From the NCBI GenBank assembly GCA_964566895.1, contig CAZMJP010000015.1, positions 1 through 22,142 of the forward strand: 22,142 bases of DNA. Direction: 5' to 3'. The position numbers and the translations under genes were made by a program. The notes beneath the pieces were generated by a model. The model was not told the DNA's origin. It saw only the letters and a program-made list of their open reading frames with translations, and did no database searches. Shown in pieces: positions 13,271-19,729 of this stretch (position 1 is the stretch's first letter; each line of letters opens with the position of its first letter). Origin of the DNA: CAZMJP01 sp964566895. GTDB taxonomy: Bacteria; Patescibacteriota; Patescibacteriia; UBA2591; UBA6264.

Positions 13271-13306
13271 TTGCTAAGAAATTTCGTCCTGCTATAATGC
13301 TATAAT
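13271..13306 (+). promoter_or_regulatory. Promoter of the LCP gene, giving a very short leader
   Basis: TTGCTA (13271-13276), 16 bases, TATAAT (13293-13298), with a second TATAAT at 13301-13306. The start codon at 13318 would be at most about 13 bases from the transcription start, and no ribosome site is visible. Confidence 0.62.
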
Positions 13307-13317
13307 AATTATGACTT

Positions 13318-14442
13318 ATGTCTCGCCAAACCATCAATCTAATTCATGACGTTTATCCGCCGCAGCGAAAATCAAACCTTCAATCGCCTCGGCCGTCAAA
13401 GAAAAAAATATTTCGTCTTTTGGTTTTTATTTTAGCGATAGTCGTTTTCTTTTTTACCAACGTTATTTTCTCAGACAATAGTTTAATCACTAATTTAGGC
13501 CGACTTTCTTTTTGGGAAGGCGTAGCAAGATTGGTCGTCGGCAAAGATAAAATTTTAAAAGGCGAACTAACAGATAGGATTAACATTTTGATTTTGGGTA
13601 TGGGCGGAGCAGAACACGAGGGTCCATACTTAACCGACACAATTATTTTAGCCAGCTTAAAGCCGACCACTGACCAAGCCGGATTGCTCTCTATCCCCCG
13701 CGACCTTTACGTTCCGATACCCGATTATGGCTGGCGGAAAATTAATTCAGCCAACGCTTTGGGAACGGCCAACTCAAATGACGGCGGGGCTTTAGCCAGC
13801 CGGGTAGTGGAAAATATTTTAGATTTGAATGTTCACTACTGGGTTAGAGTTGATTTTGATATTTTTAAAGCCCTGATTGACGAAATAGGGGGTATTGAAG
13901 TGGAAGTAGAAAAAGGTTTTACCGATTATCAATTTCCCGCCCCTAATTTCACCTATCAGATAGTCAGTTTTGAAGCCGGCAAACAATTAATGGACGGAGA
14001 CAAAGCTTTAAAATTTGTCCGCTCCAGGCACGGCAATAATCAGGAAAATTCCGATTTCGCCCGAACCAAACGTCAACAAAAAATTCTCTTTGCCATCAAG
14101 GAAAAAATTAAACAAAAGAATATCCTATCTCAACCGCAAAAAATTTGGCACTTTTACAACATTTTACAAAATAATGTCAGCACCAATCTTGATTTAAGCC
14201 AAAGCATTAGGCTGATTAAACTGGCCGTGGGAATAAACGAAAATAATATCATCACCAAAACGATTGAGCAAGGAGAAAACGGTCTGGTCAAACCAGAAAT
14301 CAATATTGACGGGTCTTATGTTTTAAAACCAAAGAGCGGCAATTTTAAAGACTTGGCTAAATTAGCCCAAGACATGTTTAAATATCCCTCAGCCCAAGAA
14401 CAACTTCTCTTTGGTCAGCCAGCAGCGGGGATGGAAGAATAA
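13318..14442 (+). CDS. LytR-CpsA-Psr (LCP) family protein
   Basis: A 374-residue protein with a basic cytoplasmic N-terminus, one membrane anchor (31-51) and an extracytoplasmic LCP domain from about 88. Visible LCP signatures are NILILGMGG (89-97), YLTDTIILASL (104-114), LLSIPRDLYV (123-132) with conserved Arg128, KINSANALG (141-149), ALKFVRSRHG (230-239) and DFARTKRQQ (246-254), supplying the conserved Arg and Asp residues. LCP enzymes transfer lipid-linked anionic glycans to peptidoglycan or proteins. That fits the O-antigen-ligase-like and glycosyltransferase genes nearby. The actual polymer is unknown. No ribosome site precedes the ATG. der follows 86 bases downstream. Confidence 0.92.
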   Translation: MSRQTINLIHDVYPPQRKSNLQSPRPSKKKIFRLLVFILAIVVFFFTNVIFSDNSLITNLGRLSFWEGVARLVVGKDKILKGELTDRINILILGMGGAEHEGPYLTDTIILASLKPTTDQAGLLSIPRDLYVPIPDYGWRKINSANALGTANSNDGGALASRVVENILDLNVHYWVRVDFDIFKALIDEIGGIEVEVEKGFTDYQFPAPNFTYQIVSFEAGKQLMDGDKALKFVRSRHGNNQENSDFARTKRQQKILFAIKEKIKQKNILSQPQKIWHFYNILQNNVSTNLDLSQSIRLIKLAVGINENNIITKTIEQGENGLVKPEINIDGSYVLKPKSGNFKDLAKLAQDMFKYPSAQEQLLFGQPAAGMEE

Positions 14443-14528
14443 AAATGCGATACCAATATACTAATGCATGCTAATGATACGAACAAAGAGTTAATCCATC
14501 CTAAACTTTCATATATTAGCCTCGTACT

Positions 14529-15866
14529 ATGTTTAAAATAGCTCTTCTCGGTCAAGTTAACGTAGGCAAATCAACGCTTTTTAACCGACTGATTGAAAAA
14601 CAGAAAGCTATTACTTACCCAACCCCGGGAACGACCAGAGACCGCAATTACGGTATCTGCCGATGGCGAGACAAAAAATTTATTATCATTGATACCGGCG
14701 GAATTGAAAAAAAAACCAAAGACGAAATAGGAAAAGAAGTAAAGAAACAAATTATTAAAGCAATCGAGGAAACAGATCTTATTTTTTTTATTTTAGACAT
14801 TAACGAAGAAATTTCTAATTTTGAAGCAGAGGCCAGTCGGATAATAAAAAAATCAAAAAAGACGACTATCCTTGTTCTTAATAAAGCCGACAGCCCCAAA
14901 AGAAAGGCTTGGGCGGAAGACAAAAAATGGCTCAAGTTAGGATTTAGCCAACCAACCCCTGTCTCGGCGGCTAATGGCACCGGAATCGGAGACTTATTAG
15001 ACCGAGCAATGGATTTATTGGCCGGACAACCGGATAATCGGGTTAGAAAATCCGTCGATACCCAATTTGAACAAAATCCAATCAAAGTCGCCATTATCGG
15101 ACGACCAAATGTCGGCAAGTCGACCTTGCTAAACGCTCTTTTAGGAGAAGAAAGGGCTGTCGTCTCGTCCCTACCTCACACCACCCGAGGCCCGCAGGAC
15201 ACCCCTGTTTATTATCAAAACCAAATTTTACTTTTAATTGATACGGCCGGCATTCGCAAAAAAGCCAAAATTAGACCGGGTATTGAAAAAATTGGAGTGC
15301 AAAAATCTTTAAAAGCTATTCAAAAATCCGATATCGTTCTAATGGTTCTTGACTTGGGCCAAGAGATCAGCCACCAAGACAAGGCTCTAATAAATTTAGC
15401 CATTAAAGACAATAAAGGATTAATTTTAATCATTAATAAGTCCGACCTGTTACCAAAACAAGACCTCGACGGTCTAATTAAATCTAACCTGATTAAAAAA
15501 TGGCTGCCTTTGGCTTGGTGGGCTCCGTTTATCTTTATCTCAGCCAAGACAGGAAAAAATGTTAAACAGATATTTGATTTGATTCGACAAGTAGAAAAAA
15601 ATCGCAACCTTCAAATTGGCAGCCGAGAATTAAATGACTTTCTAAAACAAATAATCAAAGATAAGGGATTTAATCCCGTCGTTTGGGAAAAAACAAAAAT
15701 GGAACAGATCAAGATTAAGCCGCCGACCTTTATTATTAAAATCCCTCAAAATATTATTAGGAAAAAACTCACTCACCAAGCCCAAATTAACATTATTGAA
15801 AAACAAATAAGAAAAAAATGGGGATTTCAGGGAACACCAATCACTATTAAAACATTAAAACATTAA
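14529..15866 (+). CDS. der: Ribosome-assembly GTPase Der (EngA)
   Basis: A 445-residue double GTPase needed for 50S subunit maturation. Domain 1 has GQVNVGKS (8-15), TTRD (35-38), DTGG (55-58) and NKAD (118-121). Domain 2 has GRPNVGKS (191-198), TTRG (218-221), DTAG (238-241) and NKSD (303-306). The C-terminal KH-like domain occupies about 358-445. The second switch I has Gly where Asp is usual after TTR, a small departure. The last codons (LKH, stop) are made of the AACATTAA octamer repeat that bridges to pth five bases later. No strong ribosome site is seen at the ATG. It is cotranscribed with pth and perhaps with the LCP gene. Confidence 0.97.
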   Translation: MFKIALLGQVNVGKSTLFNRLIEKQKAITYPTPGTTRDRNYGICRWRDKKFIIIDTGGIEKKTKDEIGKEVKKQIIKAIEETDLIFFILDINEEISNFEAEASRIIKKSKKTTILVLNKADSPKRKAWAEDKKWLKLGFSQPTPVSAANGTGIGDLLDRAMDLLAGQPDNRVRKSVDTQFEQNPIKVAIIGRPNVGKSTLLNALLGEERAVVSSLPHTTRGPQDTPVYYQNQILLLIDTAGIRKKAKIRPGIEKIGVQKSLKAIQKSDIVLMVLDLGQEISHQDKALINLAIKDNKGLILIINKSDLLPKQDLDGLIKSNLIKKWLPLAWWAPFIFISAKTGKNVKQIFDLIRQVEKNRNLQIGSRELNDFLKQIIKDKGFNPVVWEKTKMEQIKIKPPTFIIKIPQNIIRKKLTHQAQINIIEKQIRKKWGFQGTPITIKTLKH

Positions 15867-15870
15867 AACA
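15843..15870. repeat. 8-bp tandem repeat across the der stop and pth leader
   Basis: ACTATTAA, AACATTAA, AACATTAA and the start of a fourth unit (AACA), in exact period 8. It supplies the der stop codon and the whole 5-base der-pth spacer. Confidence 0.75.
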
Positions 15871-15871
15871 A

Positions 15872-16471
15872 ATGAAGCTTATTGTCGGACTGGGAAATCC
15901 AGGGGAAAAATACGAAAAAACCCGTCATAACATCGGCTGGCAAACGGCCGACGCTCTGGCGGAAAAAGAAAAATGGCGAAAAAATATAAAAGCCAATTGC
16001 TTTTATATAAAAAAACAAATCTGCAATCAGGAAATAGAAATCGTCAAGCCGCTGGGTTTGATGAACAATTCGGGAGTTTCGGTCGGATATATAAAGAAAA
16101 AATATAATTTAAAAGCTGAAGACGTTATCGTTATCCACGATGACATTGATTTAAATTTAGGCAGATTGAAAATTTGCCAAAATCGCTCCTCGGCCGGGCA
16201 TAAGGGGGTCCAGTCAATTATTGACCATTTGAAAACAAAAAACTTCATCAGATTTAGAATCGGGATAAAACAAACCGAACAATCAAATAACCCTCCAGCG
16301 AGAGGGCGGACTAAACGGCTTAACAGAAAAATCCCGGCCGAGAGATTTGTTTTAGAAAAGTTCAATAAAGACGAACAAAAAAAAGCAGACCAAATTATAA
16401 AATTAACGACTGAAGCAATCTGTTTATCTTTGCAACAAGGGATAAAAGCGGCGATGAATAAATACAATTAA
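15872..16471 (+). CDS. pth: Peptidyl-tRNA hydrolase
   Basis: A 199-residue enzyme that releases peptides from peptidyl-tRNA dropped by ribosomes. Conserved elements: MKLIVGLGNPG with N10, catalytic H19 (TRHNIGW), KPLGLMNNSG with N65, and IHDDIDL with D90. The usual GGHNG loop reads SAGHKGVQSI, putting Lys111 where E. coli has Asn114. The region 134-156 is longer than normal and includes PPARGRTKRL, encoded by a small CCCTC/GAGGG inverted repeat (16291-16306). The start is fixed by homology to MKLIVGLGNP. It is translationally close to der (5-base gap). Downstream lies the minus-strand small RNA, whose 3' end reaches the pth stop. Confidence 0.95.
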   Translation: MKLIVGLGNPGEKYEKTRHNIGWQTADALAEKEKWRKNIKANCFYIKKQICNQEIEIVKPLGLMNNSGVSVGYIKKKYNLKAEDVIVIHDDIDLNLGRLKICQNRSSAGHKGVQSIIDHLKTKNFIRFRIGIKQTEQSNNPPARGRTKRLNRKIPAERFVLEKFNKDEQKKADQIIKLTTEAICLSLQQGIKAAMNKYN

Positions 16472-16622
16472 AAATTCTCCCTATTTTCCTGCCCACCAGC
16501 TCAAGACTTACGCTTGACATGCAAGATCAATCTTGACTTACGGTTACTTCCCGGTTAGGAGGGATGACCGGTTTTACCACTGATGGGCAAGAAAACAAAG
16601 AGAATGGAATAGGTTTTAATTT
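16466..16622 (-). ncRNA. Candidate structured small RNA (about 155 nt, 6S-like rod shape)
   Basis: A consensus-like promoter lies immediately upstream. From the predicted start, AATTAAAA (16621-16614) pairs with TTTTAATT (16473-16466). After an 8-base bulge, 26 consecutive bases (16605-16580) pair with 16499-16474. Five of those pairs are G-U if the minus strand is transcribed; they would be A-C mismatches on plus-strand RNA. The approximately 80-nt inner domain has CCGGT/ACCGG around a C-rich loop containing CCCTCCT, and CAAGA/TCTTG elements with alternative pairings. It ends in a T-rich stretch at the pth stop. I see no SRP, tmRNA or RNase P signature. The closed-rod layout recalls 6S RNA, but I cannot assign a family. 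Confidence 0.68.
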
Positions 16623-16628
16623 GCTAAA

Positions 16629-16657
16629 ATGATAGCAAATTTTTTTATCTTTGTCAA
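16629..16657 (-). promoter_or_regulatory. Strong promoter of the candidate small RNA
   Basis: Minus strand TTGACA, exactly 17 bases, TATCAT. Predicted start near 16622-16620, the first base of the RNA's outer stem. It lies 36 bases beyond the ftsW stop, with no protein gene to drive before the pth gene on the other strand. Confidence 0.8.
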
Positions 16658-16692
16658 CTTTAAAACTCTGAAACGAAATCTGTCCCAAATCG

Positions 16693-17799
16693 CTAAGCGG
16701 GAACTTGCCGGGAGATATTAATAATAATTCCAAACCCAGCCAAAAAAACAACTAAATTGGAACCCCCGTAACCAATAAGCGGCAAAGGAACCCCAGTTAA
16801 GGGCAAGAGCCTCAACATCGCCCCCATATTAATGATTGACTGAAATATAAACCAAAAGCCAATACCCACGGACAATAACTGACCAAAGTTGTCCCGAGAT
16901 AAACTGGCTAAACGAAAAATGCGATAAGCCAGATAAAAATAAAGACTAACGACCAGGGTGATGAGAATAAAACCAAATTCTTCGGCCATAACGGCAAAAA
17001 TCGAGTCACTAATCACCTCGGGCAAATAGTAAATTTTTTGGTATGAGTGACCTAATCCGCGACCCAAAATTCCACCTGAACCAATAGCTAAAGTAGCCTG
17101 ACTAACATGATAACCAATTCCTTTGGGGTCAATCTCCGGATTTAAAAAAGCCGTAATTCTCTCTAACCGATAAGGAGCTATTTTAATTAAAATAACCAAA
17201 AGAAGAATTAACCCAACCGCCAAAAAAAGAAGATGAGACCAACGCGCCCCGGCAATGAAATAAACCGCCAAAGCGCTAGCAACAATAATACATAAGGTGC
17301 CGACATTCGGTTGAAGAATAATCAAAACGCAAACAATGCCCAAAATAACAACAAAGGGAATGAAGACCTGCTTGATGCTTCTAATTTTTTGTTTATTTTT
17401 AGCCAGCCAGGCGGCTAAATAAATTAAAAAGGACAATTTAACAATTTCCGCTGGCTGAAAAATAAAACCCCCGATGTTAACCCACCTCCTAAACTCACCT
17501 TTAGCAAAACCGAGAGAAGGAATAAAAACAGCAGTTAAAAGTAAACCAGTTAGAGTTAGTAAAATAAGAGAAAATTTTTTAAAATGTTGATAATTAAAAA
17601 AATACAAAAATAAAAAAACCGCTAATCCGGGCAACAGACCATAAAACAACTGGTGTTTCAAAAAAAAATAACAATCATCAAATTTCTGGCAAGCAGTAAA
17701 ATAGCTAGCTGAAGACAAAACAATCAAACCTAAAACAATCAAGGCAAAAAGAGAAATAATAATCTGATAATCCGGCTCATGATATTCTGTTTCCTTCAT
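16693..17799 (-). CDS. ftsW: FtsW/RodA-family septal or elongation glycosyltransferase
   Basis: A 368-residue SEDS protein with about ten membrane segments that polymerises lipid II into glycan strands. Signatures: FRRWVNIGGFIFQPAEIVKL (103-122), QPNVGTLC, GIGYHVSQATLAIGSGG (227-243), LPEVISDSIFAVMAEEFGF (259-277), with D265 at the conserved SEDS aspartate position, and LPLIGYGGSN near the C-terminus. I chose ftsW over rodA because it directly follows mraY, the usual dcw-cluster order with murD removed. The distinction is not certain. The start codon lies 21 bases after the mraY stop. A small-RNA promoter begins just beyond its stop. Confidence 0.9.
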   Translation of the reverse strand: MKETEYHEPDYQIIISLFALIVLGLIVLSSASYFTACQKFDDCYFFLKHQLFYGLLPGLAVFLFLYFFNYQHFKKFSLILLTLTGLLLTAVFIPSLGFAKGEFRRWVNIGGFIFQPAEIVKLSFLIYLAAWLAKNKQKIRSIKQVFIPFVVILGIVCVLIILQPNVGTLCIIVASALAVYFIAGARWSHLLFLAVGLILLLVILIKIAPYRLERITAFLNPEIDPKGIGYHVSQATLAIGSGGILGRGLGHSYQKIYYLPEVISDSIFAVMAEEFGFILITLVVSLYFYLAYRIFRLASLSRDNFGQLLSVGIGFWFIFQSIINMGAMLRLLPLTGVPLPLIGYGGSNLVVFLAGFGIIINISRQVPA

Positions 17800-17820
17800 A
17801 TCCCGTTAGAATTAGGGGGT

Positions 17821-18864
17821 TTATAAAATACGTTCGGTCATAAAAATAATCAAGCCAATCATAGCCACTACCCCGCTAATCAGCCAAAAACGCATAACAA
17901 TTTTCGGCTCCGGCCAGCCAATGGCTTCAAAATGATGATGCAACGGCGCGGAAAGAAAAACTTTTTTATGACGAAGATGTTTAGAAACAATTTGAATAAT
18001 CACCGACAAAGATTCTATGACTAATAAAAACCCGATCAAGGGCAGGAAAAAAAAAGTATTAGTCAACATAGCAATAACCCCCAAAGTAATACCTAAAGAC
18101 ATTGCCCCAGTATCACCCATAAAAAATCTAGCTGGATAGATATTAAACCATAAAAAAGCAATCAAAGCGCCGGTAATCACACCGCAAAAAGCAGCCAAAT
18201 CAAATTTTCCCTGGACAAAAGAGATAACTGCATAAGAAGCAAAAGCCACTAGGAGAACTCCTCCGGCCAAGCCGTCTAAACCGTCTGTTTCATTGACTGA
18301 AAAACTGGTGGCGACAATAACAAAAATAAAGAGCGGAATATACCACCCCCCGAGAGGATAATCGCCCAAAAACGGAACGTGAATAATGTCCCACTCCAAT
18401 TTGGAGAAAAACCACCAGGCGCCAAAACTGGCAATTAAGGTATAAATTAAGACTTTATGGCGGACCTTTAAGCCGCCGCCATGAGAACCAATTCCTTTAA
18501 TGTTTAGGATATCATCAAAAGCGCCGACAACGGCCGAAGCGACTAAAATACCCAAAGGTAAGAGGGTCTGCGACCGAGACAAAAAATTTAAATGTTTAAA
18601 AACGTCTAAATTAGTCAGTCGGGCCAAATAAAAAATAACAATAGCCAAGGCGGCCGTAGTCCCCCAGACAAGAACGCCGCCCAAGGTCGGAGTACCCGCC
18701 TTAGATTTGTGAAGACGGGAGAAAATGGGCGTCCGAGCATCATCGCGGATTTTTTTCCCCAACTTATACTTATAGAGAAAATAAGTCAAAAACGGAGTCC
18801 ACAAAATAGTAATAATAAACGCCAAAGTGGAAAGAATAAAAATTTTTATCAGATAAAATAACAT
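17821..18864 (-). CDS. mraY: Phospho-MurNAc-pentapeptide translocase MraY
   Basis: A 347-residue, ten-helix membrane enzyme that transfers phospho-MurNAc-pentapeptide to undecaprenyl phosphate, making lipid I. Key residues are present: GAFDDILNI (D117, D118), NETDGLDGLAGG (191-202), GDTGAMSLG with D251, and PLHHHFE (His309-311). TPTLGG at 58-63 is also typical. Length is normal for the family. It lies 7 bases after the small membrane protein gene and 21 bases before ftsW, so the three are very likely cotranscribed from the promoter at 19265-19292. It supplies lipid-linked substrate for FtsW. Confidence 0.97.
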   Translation of the reverse strand: MLFYLIKIFILSTLAFIITILWTPFLTYFLYKYKLGKKIRDDARTPIFSRLHKSKAGTPTLGGVLVWGTTAALAIVIFYLARLTNLDVFKHLNFLSRSQTLLPLGILVASAVVGAFDDILNIKGIGSHGGGLKVRHKVLIYTLIASFGAWWFFSKLEWDIIHVPFLGDYPLGGWYIPLFIFVIVATSFSVNETDGLDGLAGGVLLVAFASYAVISFVQGKFDLAAFCGVITGALIAFLWFNIYPARFFMGDTGAMSLGITLGVIAMLTNTFFFLPLIGFLLVIESLSVIIQIVSKHLRHKKVFLSAPLHHHFEAIGWPEPKIVMRFWLISGVVAMIGLIIFMTERIL

Positions 18865-18871
18865 AAGTCAA

Positions 18872-19243
18872 CTATAAATTAATAATTACCAAAACAGAAG
18901 ACAGTAAAATAAGCTGAATTATCAAAAGAGAAATAACCAGCAGCCCGACCATTTTTCTTTGAGACAAAAAATAAAAAGTAAGAAAAAAATGGACAATCAA
19001 AACCCCCAAACCAAGCAAGGGCAAAATTAACAATTTACGCCAAGGGCCAACTGAATCAAAACCAAATAAGATATTGGTATGCAGAGCCACCGACTGGTCA
19101 AAATTCCAAAAACGAACCAAAATCAAAGACCAACTTAATAAATCCAAAAATAAACCAATAACGAATATTAATAATATTAATATTTTTTTATTTTGCCAAA
19201 ATCTATTTTTTCCGCCCGGCCGCAAAGTATTTTCAAAATTCAT
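18872..19243 (-). CDS. Small three-helix membrane protein of unknown function, first gene of the mraY-ftsW cluster
   Basis: A 123-residue protein with predicted membrane segments at about 20-43, 70-92 and 98-121 and a basic N-terminus (RPGGKNRFWQNKK), which I do not recognise as a known family. The loop between helices 1 and 2 (about 44-69) probably faces outside. It is the promoter-proximal gene of the cell-wall cluster, seven bases before mraY. This suggests a role in lipid-precursor handling or division, but no function can be assigned from sequence. AAGGTAA, 8 bases before the ATG, is a plausible ribosome site. Confidence 0.75.
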   Translation of the reverse strand: MNFENTLRPGGKNRFWQNKKILILLIFVIGLFLDLLSWSLILVRFWNFDQSVALHTNILFGFDSVGPWRKLLILPLLGLGVLIVHFFLTFYFLSQRKMVGLLVISLLIIQLILLSSVLVIINL

Positions 19244-19264
19244 AAAAAAACATTACCTTGTAAC

Positions 19265-19292
19265 ATTGTAGCAGGGTAGAAAAGATTGACAA
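19265..19292 (-). promoter_or_regulatory. Promoter of the mraY-ftsW cluster
   Basis: Minus strand TTGTCA (19292-19287), 16 bases, TACAAT (19270-19265). Predicted start near 19258, leaving a leader of about 15 nt. Its -35 overlaps that of the rpmA promoter. Confidence 0.65.
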
Positions 19293-19313
19293 GGTTCTAC
19301 TAAATGTTAGAAT
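19286..19313 (+). promoter_or_regulatory. Promoter of rpmA
   Basis: TTGACA (19286-19291), 16 bases, TAGAAT (19308-19313). The -10 box is made from the first units of the AATGTTAG octamer array. Confidence 0.6.
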
Positions 19314-19342
19314 ATTAAAATATTGAAATGTTAAAATGATTT
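19303..19342. repeat. 8-bp tandem repeat, 5 units, in the rpmA promoter and leader
   Basis: AATGTTAG, AATATTAA, AATATTGA, AATGTTAA, AATGATTT in exact period 8. It runs from the -10 region to 3 bases before the rpmA start codon and leaves no recognisable ribosome site. Confidence 0.75.
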
Positions 19343-19345
19343 AAT

Positions 19346-19627
19346 ATGGCCCATAGAAAAGCTGGCGGCTCAACAAGTTTGGGTCGCGATTCGCAAGGAC
19401 AAAGATTGGGTGTTAAAAGATACGGCGGAGAAAAAGTTCAGCCAGGCGCAATTATTGTCAGACAGCGAGGGACTAAAATCCATCCCGGCCTAAACACTCG
19501 CCGGGGCAAAGACGACACCCTTTACGCCCTTCTTAAGGGAAGAGTTTATTTTAGTAAAAGGAAAAAACAGGATTTTACCGGGAAACCGCGCTGGAGAAAA
19601 TTTGCTAATGTCAGACCGGAAAAATAG
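19346..19627 (+). CDS. rpmA: 50S ribosomal protein bL27
   Basis: A 93-residue ribosomal protein of the peptidyl-transferase region. It begins MAHRKAGGSTSLGRDSQGQR, the conserved N-terminal tail that reaches the active site, with no cleavable Firmicutes-type extension. LGVKRYGGEKVQPGAIIVRQ and RGTKIHPGLNTRRGKDDTLY follow the family closely. The basic C-terminal tail (KRKKQDFTGKPRWRKFANV) is longer than in E. coli. The usual upstream partner rplU (bL21) is absent here. It is followed by a bidirectional terminator. Confidence 0.97.
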   Translation: MAHRKAGGSTSLGRDSQGQRLGVKRYGGEKVQPGAIIVRQRGTKIHPGLNTRRGKDDTLYALLKGRVYFSKRKKQDFTGKPRWRKFANVRPEK

Positions 19628-19657
19628 CACAAAGACCCCGCCCCCCTTCACTCGGAT

Positions 19658-19686
19658 AAAAAGAACCTTTTCGCCAGGCTCTTTTT
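19658..19686. terminator. Bidirectional intrinsic terminator between rpmA and the protease gene
   Basis: AAAAAGA-A-CC (19658-19667) pairs with GG-C-TCTTTTT (19677-19686) around a 9-base loop, with one mismatch. The A-run/T-run symmetry serves both converging genes. Confidence 0.7.
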
Positions 19687-19703
19687 ATTAATTGAATAAT
19701 TAG

Positions 19704-19729
19704 TTAGATGAAAAAATTTTTACATCTAA
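19704..19729. repeat. 26-bp near-perfect palindrome overlapping the protease stop codon
   Basis: TTAGATG (19704-19710) and CATCTAA (19723-19729) around an A6/T5 core; 24 of 26 bases are symmetric. It may act as a second hairpin terminator for the protease transcript or be a protein-binding site. Confidence 0.55.

Larger units (their letters stand above)
12987..13317. other. Divergent regulatory region between the pilin and LCP genes
   Basis: This 331-base gap has no gene. It holds the pilin leader (about 139 nt), the second CCTGGACAAAAT repeat, the pilin promoter, a perfect DnaA-box 9-mer and the LCP promoter. The stretch 13174-13270 shows nothing further recognisable. Confidence 0.7.

Noticed and set aside
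13132..13306. Chromosomal origin of replication
   Set aside because: Only one DnaA box, no dnaA or dnaN gene and no cluster of boxes.
16466..16622. SRP RNA, tmRNA or RNase P RNA
   Set aside because: The SRP GGAA/GCAGC domain is absent, and the length is far too short for tmRNA or class A RNase P.
16527..16751. Minus-strand 74-residue frame between ftsW and pth
   Set aside because: It overlaps the ftsW 3' end and the RNA structure, with no ribosome site and no recognisable domain.
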